Part shown: positions 25,960 through 36,460 of the stretch, piece by piece
How positions within the stretch are numbered: the first letter of the stretch is position 1
Layout: every line of letters starts with the position of its first letter
From: DATKDF01 sp963752045
GTDB lineage: Bacteria; Acidobacteriota; Vicinamibacteria; Vicinamibacterales; SCN-69-37
NCBI GenBank assembly: GCA_963752045.1
Contig: CAVVWN010000010.1
Coordinates: 124,001-188,000 of the forward strand
Length of the DNA stretch: 64,000 nt
Direction: 5' to 3'
Program-made: the position numbers and the translations under genes
Notes under the pieces: generated by a model
Database searches by the model: none
What the model saw: only the letters and a program-made list of their open reading frames with translations
Told to the model about the DNA's origin: nothing

Positions 25960-27390
25960 GTGCTGCTCTCGCAATCTACCGGTCCGTCGGCCGGTCAGCC
26001 CCGGCGTGATTTCTTCCTCGGTCTCATCGCCGGCACCGTATTTTTCTCGGGCACCCTCTACTGGGTGGTGGGCGTGATGAGCACGTACGGCGGATTGCCG
26101 GTCGTGGTGTCCGTGCTCGTCGCCGGCCTGCTCGTCGCCTACCAGGCGGCGTACCTGGCTCTGTTCGGCCTGCTGCTTGGCATGGCGCTCCGCCGGTTCG
26201 GCACCGGTGCCGTGTGGGTCGCGCCGGCGCTCTGGGTGGCGACGGAGTGGCTGCGCTCGGTGGTCGGGGGCGGCTTCCCCTGGGTGGTGCTCGGCAGCTC
26301 TCAGGCCAGCGTGCTTCCGGTGGCGCAGACGGCGAGTGTCGTCGGCGTGTTCGGATTGTCGGCCCTCGTCGCGCTTGTCGGCACGGCTGCGGCCGTGCTG
26401 GCGGTGAGTCGCCAGCCCAGGCACCGCCTGGCCGTTCTCGGCGTGGCCGTTCTCATGGTGGTCGTCGTCGCGGCCGGAGCGTTTCGGGTGGTGGGTGGAG
26501 ATCTCACCCGCGCCGGTGCCGTCCTGCGGGCAGGCATCGTGCAGGGGGGCGTCGAACAGGAGGTCAAGTGGGATCCTGCCTACCGCGACGTCATCCTGCG
26601 CCGGCATCTCGGGCTCACCGAGCAACTCATCGCCCGGGGAGCGGGGATCGTCATCTGGCCGGAGTCGTCGACGCCGTTCTTCTTCGACGCCGAGCCGGCG
26701 CTGGCCGATCCTGTGCGGCGGCTCGCGGCCGAGTCGCGCACGCCGTTTCTCATCGGCACTGACGAGTTCGAACGCGGCGAGGGCGGCGCGCCCAACCGCA
26801 TCTACAACACCGCGCTCCTGCTCGGCCCGGACGGCCGGTCGCGGATGGCGTACCGCAAGATTCGACTCGTTCCGTTCGGCGAGTTCGTGCCGTTCAAGAA
26901 CCTGCTGTTCTTCGTCGGGCCGCTCGTCGAGGCCGTCAGCGACTTTTCGCCCGGGCTCGAACCGGTCGTGTTCGACGTGGACGGGCAGCGGATGAGCGTG
27001 GCGATCTGCTACGAATCGATCTACCCGGACCTGGCCCAGGCGTTCGTCGAGCGGGGCAGTCAGCTGCTCATCACGATCACGAACGATGCCTGGTTCGGAC
27101 GGTCGTCGGCCGCCTATCAGCACTTCGACCTGGGCGCGCTGCGGGCCATCGAGCAGGGCCGCTACGTCGTGCGCGCGGCCAACACGGGCATCAGCGGGGT
27201 GGTCGATCCGTATGGCCGTGCGCTTCTTCGGACGCCCATGTTCGAGCAGACCGTGGCGGCGGTTGACGTCCGCCTGCTCGATTACCGTACCATCTACAGC
27301 CGGACCGGCAACGTCGTCGTCTGGGTATCGCTCGTGGCGGTGGCCTGGGTCGTCGTTGGCGGTCGGCGTCGCCGTAGCCGTGAGTCGTGA
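25960..27390 (+). CDS. lnt: apolipoprotein N-acyltransferase
   Basis: Inner-membrane enzyme adding the third acyl chain to apolipoproteins. It has an N-terminal bundle of membrane helices and a periplasmic nitrilase-like domain with the catalytic triad Glu ('GAGIVIWPESSTPFF'), Lys ('YRKIRLVPFGEFVPF') and Cys ('VAICYESIYPD'). The GTG at 25960 is the first canonical start in this frame. Family-like sequence runs further upstream ('LALLSGVLLAVSFPKFG') to about 25852, just after a good Shine-Dalgarno (AAGGAAGGA, 25834-25842) with no ATG/GTG/TTG. The true start is therefore probably about 36 codons earlier, at a rare codon or a sequence error. Lies 5 nt before prfB. Confidence 0.88.
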   Translation: MLLSQSTGPSAGQPRRDFFLGLIAGTVFFSGTLYWVVGVMSTYGGLPVVVSVLVAGLLVAYQAAYLALFGLLLGMALRRFGTGAVWVAPALWVATEWLRSVVGGGFPWVVLGSSQASVLPVAQTASVVGVFGLSALVALVGTAAAVLAVSRQPRHRLAVLGVAVLMVVVVAAGAFRVVGGDLTRAGAVLRAGIVQGGVEQEVKWDPAYRDVILRRHLGLTEQLIARGAGIVIWPESSTPFFFDAEPALADPVRRLAAESRTPFLIGTDEFERGEGGAPNRIYNTALLLGPDGRSRMAYRKIRLVPFGEFVPFKNLLFFVGPLVEAVSDFSPGLEPVVFDVDGQRMSVAICYESIYPDLAQAFVERGSQLLITITNDAWFGRSSAAYQHFDLGALRAIEQGRYVVRAANTGISGVVDPYGRALLRTPMFEQTVAAVDVRLLDYRTIYSRTGNVVVWVSLVAVAWVVVGGRRRRSRES

Positions 27391-27395
27391 ACCCT

Positions 27396-28533
27396 ATGCC
27401 TGACATGACCCTGGACGAACAGATTCGCCTGTACGAAGACCTCATCGAGCGCGCGGCCAAGCTCAGGAGGGGGCTTTGACGAAGCCCGCCTCGACCGCGA
27501 ACTCGCCGACCTCGAGCGCCAGGCGGCCGAGCCCGACTTCTGGAAGGACCAGGCATCGGCGCAGAAGGCCCTGCAGCGGCGCCGCCGCCTGGAAGACGAG
27601 CGCACGTTCGTTCGGTCGCTGAACCGCCAGGCCGACGACATCGCAGTCCTCGTCGACTGGGCACGACAGGGCGAGGAGGTGACCGCCGACCTTGCCGCCT
27701 CGCTTGGCGCGTTCTCGCGCGACGTGCAGACGGCCGAGATCCGCACCATGCTCTCGGGCGAGCTCGACCGCAAGAACGCCATCGTCGCCATTCATCCGGG
27801 CGCCGGCGGTACCGAGTCGCAGGACTGGGCCGAGATGCTCCTGCGCATGTACCTGCGGTGGACGGAGCGGCGCGGCTTCAAGCGCGAGGTCATCGACCTG
27901 CAGCCCGGTGAGGATGCGGGCATCAAGGGCGCGACGCTCACCGTCAGTGGCGACTACGCCTACGGCCTGCTCGCGGCCGAGGCCGGCGTGCATCGGCTCG
28001 TCCGCATCTCGCCGTACGACCAGGCGGCTCGTCGGCATACCTCGTTTGCCTCGGTGTACGTCTGGCCGGAGCTCACCGACGACATCGACATCGAGGTCGA
28101 AGAGAAGGACCTTCGGGTCGACACCTATCGATCGAGTGGCGCCGGCGGTCAGCACGTCAACGTGACGGATTCGGCCGTGCGGATCACGCACCTGCCGACC
28201 GGCATCGTGGTGTCGTGTCAGAACGAGCGGTCACAGCACAAGAACCGGGCGTCGGCCATGAAGGTACTCAAGGCCAGACTCTACGACCTGCGGCTCAAGG
28301 AGCAGCAGGCCAAGCTCGACCAGATCGGCGGCGAAAAGAAGGACATCGCCTTCGGGAGCCAGATTCGCAGCTACGTGCTGCACCCCTACCAGATGATCAA
28401 GGACCACCGCACCAAGTTCCAGGTGGGCGACGTCGATCGCGTGCTCGACGGGGATCTCGACGACTTCATCAAGTCCTATCTCATGAAGAAGGCGCTCGGG
28501 AAACTCGAAGTGGGCGTCGAGGACGAAGAGTAA
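27396..28533 (+). CDS. prfB: peptide chain release factor 2, with programmed +1 frameshift
   Basis: RF2 reads UGA and UAA. The first 26 codons from the ATG end at an in-frame TGA (27477-27479) inside a classical RF2 recoding site; translation continues in the +1 frame from GAC at 27478, giving about 378 residues. The joined protein has 'DEARLDRELADLERQAAEPD', the peptidyl-hydrolase GGQ in 'RSSGAGGQHVN', and 'QNERSQHKNRASAMK'. The codon-recognition tripeptide reads SPY ('VRISPYDQAARRHTSF') rather than the usual SPF. Convergent with the PBP gene. Confidence 0.95.
27465..27480 (+). promoter_or_regulatory. prfB: prfB recoding (+1 frameshift) site
   Basis: Shine-Dalgarno-like AGGAGG (27465-27470), 3-nt spacer GGG, slippery CTT (27474-27476), in-frame TGA then C (27477-27480). 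This matches the RF2 autoregulatory site (Shine-Dalgarno, 3 nt, CUU UGA C): low RF2 lets the ribosome slip +1 and make more RF2. Confidence 0.95.
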
Positions 28534-28557
28534 CGGCGCACCGACACGAATACGGCC

Positions 28558-30765
28558 CTATCGGCCCCACGGCTCCGTGCCGGCGATGAACACTTCCAGC
28601 CCGTTCTCGGTGGGCGCGACGACGATATTGCCGGGACGGACGAACTCGGGTGGCCGTTCGAGCTCGGCCCGGCGGCGGTCGACCCAGTGCTTCATGATGT
28701 CGATCCAGATTGGCAAGGCCGCGACCGTGCCGGTCTGGCCCTCGCCAATCGGCCGCTTCTGGTCGTAGCCCACCCAGACGCCGAGCGTGATGTCCGGGTC
28801 GAAGCCGACGAACCACGCGTCGGTGTAGTCGTCGGTCGTGCCGGTCTTGCCGCCGAGCGGCCAGTTGAGGCTCCGGGCCGACTGCGCGGTGCCGTGCTGA
28901 ACGACGCCCTCGAGCAGGCTCGTGAGGATGTAGGCCGTGTCGGCCGGAATCGCCTCGCGCGGTTCCGGCCGGTGCTGTTCGAGCATGTTCCCTTCGCGAT
29001 CGGTGACTTCGAGGACGAGCATGGGGCTTGCGCGAACGCCCTGATTCGGCCAGGCGCTGTAAGCCGAGACCATTTCGAGCAGCGTGCCTTCAGCCGAGCC
29101 AATGGCAACCGACAGAAAGGGCGGCAATGGCGACGTGATGCCGAACCGCTGCGCGAAAGCCGTCACGTCGGCCGGCCCGAGCGCGTCCATCAGGCGAACG
29201 GTCGGGACGTTCCGCGAGCCTTCGAGCGCCTGGCGGAGGGTGATGAACCCGCGGTACTCGCGGTCGTAGTTGCGCGGCTCGTACGGAGGCTGGTCCGGGC
29301 CCGCGTCGAAGCTCGCCGGTGAATCGTCGATGAGCGAGGCCGCCGTGTAGCCGCGGTCGATCGCCGTGCCGTAGACGAACGGCTTGAACAGGGATCCCAC
29401 CTGCCGCATGGCCTGCGTGGCCCGGTTGAACTCGCTGCGTGCGAAACTGCTGCCGCCCACCATGGCCAGGATCTGGCCGGTGCGATTGTCGATCGCCAGC
29501 GCGGCGCCCTCGACGACCGGCGTCTGCTCGAGCGAGGCGGCGAACGTCTTTGCCTCTCCGTCGACGCCGCCGATCCTCACTTCCACCAGGTCGCCTGGCG
29601 TGGCGATCTGATCGGCGCGCCGGCGCGTCCAGCTGTACCCGGCACGCTCGATGATCCCCCGCCACGCCGACGCACGAACCTGAATCGTCGTGCCGTCGAT
29701 GCCCGTGACGACCGCCGGGAGGATGTCGCCCTCGGCCGGCTCCCGCAGCCAGCGCGGCGTGGTCTCGAGGTCGACGTTCTCGCTCACCAGATTGCGCGCC
29801 GGCTTGCGGTACCCGCGCAGCTTGTCGAGTCGCCGCAGGCCGAGATCGAGCGCGTCGTTGGCCGCGCGCTGCAGTCCCGCGTCGAGTCCCGTCTTGACCA
29901 CGAGCCCGCTCTCGTACACGGCCTGCGACCCGTACCGCTCCTCGAGGTGCAGCCTCACCGATTCCAGGAAGTACGGGGCCAGTGATGGCAGCGGGTTCGC
30001 CTCGCCACCCGTGACGATGGGACGCGCTCTGGCCTCGGTGGCGTCCACCGCGGTGATGAACCCCTCGTCGGCCATGCGCCCGAGCGTGTAGTTGCGACGC
30101 CGGACCGCGGCCTCCATGTTCTCGTAGGGACTCTGGCGGCGGTTGCCCTGAATGATGCCGGCGATCATCGCCGCCTCGTCCAGGTTGAGCTCGCTCACGT
30201 GCTTGCCGAAGTAGAGCTGTGAGGCGGCTTCGACGCCGTAAGCGCCGTGGCCCCAGTAAATCTTGTTGCAGTACATCGTCAGGATTTCTTCCTTCGTGTA
30301 CCGTTTCTCGATCTGGACGGCGAGCAGCGCCTCCTTGATCTTGCGCTCGAGCGTCTGCTCGTTCGTCAGGAACAGCTGTCGGGCCAGTTGCTGTGTGAGC
30401 GTGCTGGCGCCGCCGCTGCTCTGCAAACCGACCAGGCGCCTGACGGCCGTGATGAAGATGCGAGTCGGGCTGACGCCGCTGTGCGAAAAGAAGTTGCCGT
30501 CTTCGGCCGCGACGATGGCCTGCCGCAGAACCTCCGGAATGTCTTCGTACCCGACGACGAGCCGCCGTTCGATCGCAAACTCGCCGACGAGGGACTCGTC
30601 CCGGCCGTAGACGCGGGAAATCGTGCTCGGCGAGAAGTCATCGAGTTCGGAGATCTGCGGCAGGTCGTCCATGAAGGCGAACACCACTCCGCCCGCCGTG
30701 CCGAGCAGGGCCGCCACGAGGAACAGGGCCACGACGCCGAGGCTCCGGACCAGTCTTGAACTCAT
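28558..30765 (-). CDS. class A penicillin-binding protein (PBP1-type, bifunctional)
   Basis: 735-residue inner-membrane peptidoglycan synthase. One N-terminal membrane helix (about 8-32) is followed by a glycosyltransferase domain (about 60-230) with 'VAAEDGNFFSHSG' (catalytic Glu), 'GGASTLTQQLARQLFL' and 'KIKEALLAVQIEKRYTKEEI'. The transpeptidase domain has SxxK as 'VGSLFKPFVYG', SxN as 'GSRNVPTVRL' and KTG as 'LGGKTGTTDDYTDAWFVGFD'. Between the two domains lies an OB-like segment. It polymerises and crosslinks lipid II-derived glycan. Convergent with prfB; transcribed away from dnaK. Confidence 0.95.
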   Translation of the reverse strand: MSSRLVRSLGVVALFLVAALLGTAGGVVFAFMDDLPQISELDDFSPSTISRVYGRDESLVGEFAIERRLVVGYEDIPEVLRQAIVAAEDGNFFSHSGVSPTRIFITAVRRLVGLQSSGGASTLTQQLARQLFLTNEQTLERKIKEALLAVQIEKRYTKEEILTMYCNKIYWGHGAYGVEAASQLYFGKHVSELNLDEAAMIAGIIQGNRRQSPYENMEAAVRRRNYTLGRMADEGFITAVDATEARARPIVTGGEANPLPSLAPYFLESVRLHLEERYGSQAVYESGLVVKTGLDAGLQRAANDALDLGLRRLDKLRGYRKPARNLVSENVDLETTPRWLREPAEGDILPAVVTGIDGTTIQVRASAWRGIIERAGYSWTRRRADQIATPGDLVEVRIGGVDGEAKTFAASLEQTPVVEGAALAIDNRTGQILAMVGGSSFARSEFNRATQAMRQVGSLFKPFVYGTAIDRGYTAASLIDDSPASFDAGPDQPPYEPRNYDREYRGFITLRQALEGSRNVPTVRLMDALGPADVTAFAQRFGITSPLPPFLSVAIGSAEGTLLEMVSAYSAWPNQGVRASPMLVLEVTDREGNMLEQHRPEPREAIPADTAYILTSLLEGVVQHGTAQSARSLNWPLGGKTGTTDDYTDAWFVGFDPDITLGVWVGYDQKRPIGEGQTGTVAALPIWIDIMKHWVDRRRAELERPPEFVRPGNIVVAPTENGLEVFIAGTEPWGR

Positions 30766-30783
30766 GAAAGAACAGTGTACGGG

Positions 30784-30839
30784 AAAACGCGCCGGGCGCC
30801 ATCTTCAGGTGATGTCCCCGAAGACGACAGCCCGGCGCG
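30784..30839 (-). terminator. intrinsic terminator after the FecR/DUF6600 gene
   Basis: Perfect 10-bp arm CGCGCCGGGC (30788-30797) pairs with GCCCGGCGCG (30830-30839), with an inner TCTTC/GAAGA pairing. On the minus strand the stem is followed by TTTTCCC (AAAA at 30784-30787). It sits just past the stop of the FecR/DUF6600 gene and before the PBP start. Confidence 0.75.
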
Positions 30840-30852
30840 GTCCTGGAAGCTC

Positions 30853-32743
30853 TTACCTGCCGCCGCCCCGGGGCCTGGCCGATCCCCGGCCCGCCGAGCC
30901 GGGAGGGGCAGACCGGCTCGGTCCGCTCCTCGTCGGTTGTGCGCTCGGCGGCGGCGTGGCGGAGCGCGGCGCCTGGCTTCCACGCCCGACGCCAGGCGCG
31001 GTCGATCGGCTCGAGCTGGGCCCGGCCGCCGGCGGACCGGTTCGCGGCCGGGCGGTGGAGGCACCGGCATTTGGCGGAGGCGTCGAACGCATGACGCGCG
31101 ACGGTGGCGCCGCCGCACCTGAGCCGGCTGACCGCGTGCGGTCCGTCGCGCGGCTCGGCGCCGGCGCAGGCGGTGTCGAGGCGGCCGTATCGCGCCCGCG
31201 GTAGTAGGTGACGGCTGGCCGTCCGGCTGGCGCGGCGCTTGCGCGCGCCGGCTCGGCCGACGGCGGTGCCTGCCGCGGCCGGGCCGTCTGGCTTCGGGTC
31301 GTTTGCGGCGGTCCCGGTGAACTGACGGGCCGGCCGTCGCGCGGCGAGGGCCGCGCCACTGACGGTGGGGTTGAGGCACGTACTGCTGACCGCGACGCTG
31401 TCGGCGGAACCGCGCGTCCGGGCGTCGTCCGCGGCGGTACCGGTGTCGCGACTGGCCGCGACGCGTTGCGAGGGACGGCCCGTCCCGTCACGACGGGCGC
31501 GGCGCTCGCGGGCGAGGCACCCCGCGCGCCCCGGCCACCGTCGAAGTCCGGGCCTCCACGATGATCGGCAAACTGCCTCCACATCTCGGGTTGCAGCCTG
31601 TTGTGGGCCACCGCCACGCCCGGAACGTAGACGCGGGGCTTCCAATGGGATCTCGGCACGACGGACCAGCCGATTCGCGGGCCGACGTGAATCGAGACGT
31701 TGACGATCGGTCTGTTGTCGAACCCTAGCGGACTCCAGGCGACGTAGCCGGGCGCCGAGCTCCAGCTGACCCACGCCGGCGCCCAGTATCGATCGGGCAC
31801 CCAGAACCACCGTCCTCCGTGATGGCCCCACCGGCCGTAGTGGTGGGTGGGCCACGACCAACGCTCCACGCCGACCCAGGTCCATCCGAAATGCCCGACC
31901 ACCGACCAGCTGCCGTGTGAGTAGGGATACCAGGTTGCGCCGACGTACGGATACCAGACGTTGCCGTAGCCGGCGACGTAGTCCCACGACCCGGCCCGAT
32001 CCAGCTCACCCCCATACGTGCGAAGGTCCGCCGGCAGGTATTGGGCCGAGGCGTAGCCCAGACGGGCATCGCGCTGCTCGTCGGCCCACGCGTCGAAGTC
32101 GTCCCATGCTGCCGAGTTCAGGGCGTAGGGCAGCGACGGGACGCTCGTCGCCGATGCCACCGCGTAGGTGCCGGCTCTGACGATCGTCGTGCCGAGCTGA
32201 TTGCGCAGCTCCGCCGAGCCCCGATACACCACCACTTCGAACTGCGGGTTGGGGTAGCGCGCGTCGCCCGTCGCGAAGCGATACTCGCCGGCCATGCGAA
32301 CCACCGCAGATCCTCCTGGCGGCATCGACACGATATGGCGTTCCGGCCGTCCGCGACATCGTCAGCCGGAGGCGGCCATCGAGCAGGCGCACGAGCGTAT
32401 TCGAGAGCAGGTCGACGGAGGAGAAGGCGTCGACGTCGAGCACCGTGCCGTCGCCAAAGAGAATCTCGAGGCGGCCCTGATCGGTGCGAAGGCGATCGCC
32501 CGCGACGAGAACCGTGTTCGGCGCGACGGGCTCGATGACCCCGTCACGTTCGAGCGTGCCTGCTCCGTCGACGACCGAGACGTGCGCCGGGATTTGATCG
32601 CTCCAGTCGACCAACTCACCCGGGTCCTGACCGGATGCAGTAATGGGGCAGAGCAGGACAGCGATCGCCAGGGATGCGGCGACCAGGTGCGGGCTAGATG
32701 ACATGGCGTGTTGCCTGACTCGGCTGTTCTTGTACACGTACAC
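30853..32743 (-). pseudogene. FecR/DUF6600-type secreted protein, one frameshift
   Basis: About 629 codons if repaired. GTG at 32743 has a strong Shine-Dalgarno (GGGAGG) 6-7 nt upstream; an ATG at 32704 is an alternative. A signal peptide ('LVAASLAIAVLLCPITASG') precedes a FecR-like beta domain ('LFGDGTVLDVDAFSSVDLLS'). Near 32325-32330 the frame breaks after 'TAGTPYRVD' and continues one frame over at 'MPPGGSAVVRMAGEYRF', consistent with one lost base. A Trp/Tyr/His-rich DUF6600-like region follows ('YVGATWYPYSHGSWSVVGHF'), then a long Pro/Arg/Ser/Ala low-complexity tail of about 200 residues. Probably an intact gene with a sequence error; function unknown. Confidence 0.8.
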
Positions 32744-32879
32744 GGCGGACCTCCCAAGTCAGGCAGGCTTGGCGGCTTGAGCCCATCTTACACCCGTCGG
32801 GAGTCCGATGACGTGCCGGGACGGAATGTCAGCGCTCAGGTCCTGCCAGGCCCCCAAATGGACGCGGCCTGTGGAACTA

Positions 32880-32900
32880 CTTGACTATGAATGGCTCATA
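32880..32900 (+). promoter_or_regulatory. HAIR-like operator (candidate HspR site)
   Basis: CTTGACT-N7-GCTCATA overlaps the dnaK -35 box. The HspR-binding HAIR consensus is CTTGAGT-N7-ACTCAAG; the left half has one mismatch and the right half three. An hspR gene ends this operon, so autoregulation is the natural reading. Candidate only. Confidence 0.45.
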
Positions 32901-32910
32901 TTTCTATAAT
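32881..32910 (+). promoter_or_regulatory. sigma-70-type promoter of the dnaK operon
   Basis: -35 TTGACT (32881-32886), 18-nt spacer, -10 TATAAT (32905-32910); predicted start of transcription about 32917. It is the best promoter in the window, in an AT-richer stretch. An 11-bp palindrome CTAAAGTTTAG (32919-32929) lies just after the predicted start. Confidence 0.8.
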
Positions 32911-32959
32911 CGACAAGACTAAAGTTTAGCCCTGAAGAATGGGCCAGAGGAGACACGTC

Positions 32960-34870
<1,911 letters not shown>

Positions 34871-34880
34871 GGCCAGCGGC

Positions 34881-35972
34881 ATGGATCTCTACCACCTGCT
34901 CGGCGTGACGCGCGCGGCTTCGGCCGGCGACATCGAACGGGCATACCGCCGCCTCGCGCGGCGGTATCACCCGGGCGTCAATCCCGGCGACAGCGTGGCG
35001 GAGCAGATGTACCAACGCATCGAGCAGGCCTATGGCGTGCTCGGCGACCCGGATCGACGCCGGCAGTACGACCGCGTGGGGCAGGCCGCGGCGGTACCCG
35101 ATGAGAACACCGTGCTCTTCGAGGGGTTCGATTTTTCGGCAGCCGCCGAGGGCCCGGTGGCCGCGACCTTCTCGGAGCTCTTTGCCGACGTCTTCAGGCA
35201 GGCGGCGCGGCAGGCGACGTCGCCCTCGCGCGGTGTGGCGCTCGAGACCGCATTGCACTTGTCGTTCGAAGACGCCGTCCGCGGCGGGAGCTTTCCGTTG
35301 TCGGTCGTGCGTCAGGAGCGCTGCGGAGCCTGCAGCGGCGACGGTCGCGTGGCGCGGGACCCGGTCGTCTGTCCGATGTGCGGCGGACGCGGCGCGAACC
35401 GGTGGGCGCGCGGCCACATGGTCTTCACGCGCTCGTGCGACGGCTGCGGCGGCGGCGGGCGGTTGCTGAGTCAGCCCTGCCGGGCGTGCAGAGGAGCGGG
35501 CGTCGAGAGCCGCTCCGAAGTCGTGACCGTGACCGTCCCGCCGGGCGTCGAATCGGGCGCGCGCATCGCGGTGCCCGGCCGTGGCCACGCCGGTTCAGGC
35601 GGTGGGCCCACCGGCGATCTCTACGTGACCGTCTCGGTGGCCGACCATCCCCACTTCCGGCGCGTGGGCCGCGACCTGTTCCTCACGCTGCCCGTGGCCA
35701 TTCACGAAGCCGTCCTTGGGGCCAAAGTCGAGGTGCCGACGCTCGACGGACCGGTCCGCCTGCGGATTCCGCCGGGCACGCCGTCGGGCCAGCGCCTGCG
35801 GCTCGGCGGACGAGGCGTCCGGCCGATGCCGGGTGTGGCGGCCGAGGCCGGCGACCTCATCGTCGAGGTCCAGATCGTCCTGCCCCCGATTCGCGACGAG
35901 CGCTCGCGCGAGCTGTTGCGGGAGTTCGGGCGGTTGAACGATGCGGACGTGCGCGCCGGCCTGTTTCGCTGA
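34881..35972 (+). CDS. DnaJ-type co-chaperone with HPG in place of HPD
   Basis: 363 residues: J domain (1-70, 'YHLLGVTRAASAGDIERAYR'), a short linker, a zinc-finger domain with four complete CxxC motifs (CGAC, CPMC, CDGC, CRAC; about 150-215), and C-terminal substrate-binding domains ('VTVTVPPGVESGARIAVPGR', 'LRIPPGTPSGQRLRLGGRG'). The Gly/Phe-rich linker of classical DnaJ is poor. The J-domain HPD motif, whose Asp is needed to stimulate DnaK ATPase in studied homologues, reads HPG here (His30-Pro31-Gly32). It starts 10 nt after dnaK. Type I architecture, so a DnaJ, but J function is in question. Confidence 0.9.
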   Translation: MDLYHLLGVTRAASAGDIERAYRRLARRYHPGVNPGDSVAEQMYQRIEQAYGVLGDPDRRRQYDRVGQAAAVPDENTVLFEGFDFSAAAEGPVAATFSELFADVFRQAARQATSPSRGVALETALHLSFEDAVRGGSFPLSVVRQERCGACSGDGRVARDPVVCPMCGGRGANRWARGHMVFTRSCDGCGGGGRLLSQPCRACRGAGVESRSEVVTVTVPPGVESGARIAVPGRGHAGSGGGPTGDLYVTVSVADHPHFRRVGRDLFLTLPVAIHEAVLGAKVEVPTLDGPVRLRIPPGTPSGQRLRLGGRGVRPMPGVAAEAGDLIVEVQIVLPPIRDERSRELLREFGRLNDADVRAGLFR

Positions 35973-35983
35973 GCGAGGATTCC

Positions 35984-36409
35984 ATGAGAACGAGGCGCAC
36001 CGTTACCGGCAAGGGCTACTACATGATCAGCGCGGTGGCGTCGAAGTATGGCATCCATCCGCAGACGCTGCGCCTCTACGAACGCGAGGGCCTGCTCAAG
36101 CCGTCCCGGACCGAAGGCAACACCCGTCTCTACTCGGACGATGACCTCAAGGAGCTCGAGACGATCCTCGCCCTCACGCGCGATCTCGGCGTGAACCTCG
36201 CCGGGGTCGAGATCATCCTCAACATGCGCCGGAAGATGGACCGCATGCAGCGCGAGGTCAACGAGTTTGTCGCCTACGTCAAGCACGAGCTTGCGCGCGG
36301 CCTCGGGGACTGGGAACAGCGCCTGAACACGGCGCTCGTCCCTTCCGGACCCACCGATCTGGCGCGTGTGCCGAAGTCAGACGCCTCGGGCGACGGCCGC
36401 CCTTCGTGA
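35984..36409 (+). CDS. hspR: MerR-family heat-shock repressor, HspR-like
   Basis: 141 residues. A winged-helix MerR DNA-binding domain (about 14-85: 'YYMISAVASKYGIHPQTLRL', 'YEREGLLKPSRTEGNTRLYS', 'LTRDLGVNLAGVEIILNMRR') is followed by a short coiled coil. 'HPQTLRLYEREGL' and 'GVNLAGVEIIL' are typical of HspR, the repressor that in actinobacteria and Helicobacter controls dnaK operons with DnaK as co-repressor. Its position as third gene of dnaK-dnaJ-hspR supports this. A HAIR-like sequence overlaps the operon promoter. Confidence 0.88.
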   Translation: MRTRRTVTGKGYYMISAVASKYGIHPQTLRLYEREGLLKPSRTEGNTRLYSDDDLKELETILALTRDLGVNLAGVEIILNMRRKMDRMQREVNEFVAYVKHELARGLGDWEQRLNTALVPSGPTDLARVPKSDASGDGRPS

Positions 36410-36426
36410 GCCCGCGCCTCGGCGGG

Positions 36427-36454
36427 TTCGACACACCTGCGATGGTGCTATCCT
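36427..36454 (+). promoter_or_regulatory. candidate promoter giving a leaderless mRNA for the DnaC-like gene
   Basis: TTCGAC (36427-36432), 16-nt spacer, TATCCT (36449-36454), ending 6 nt before the ATG; transcription would start on the start codon. No Shine-Dalgarno is present. Confidence 0.4.
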
Positions 36455-36460
36455 TCACCG

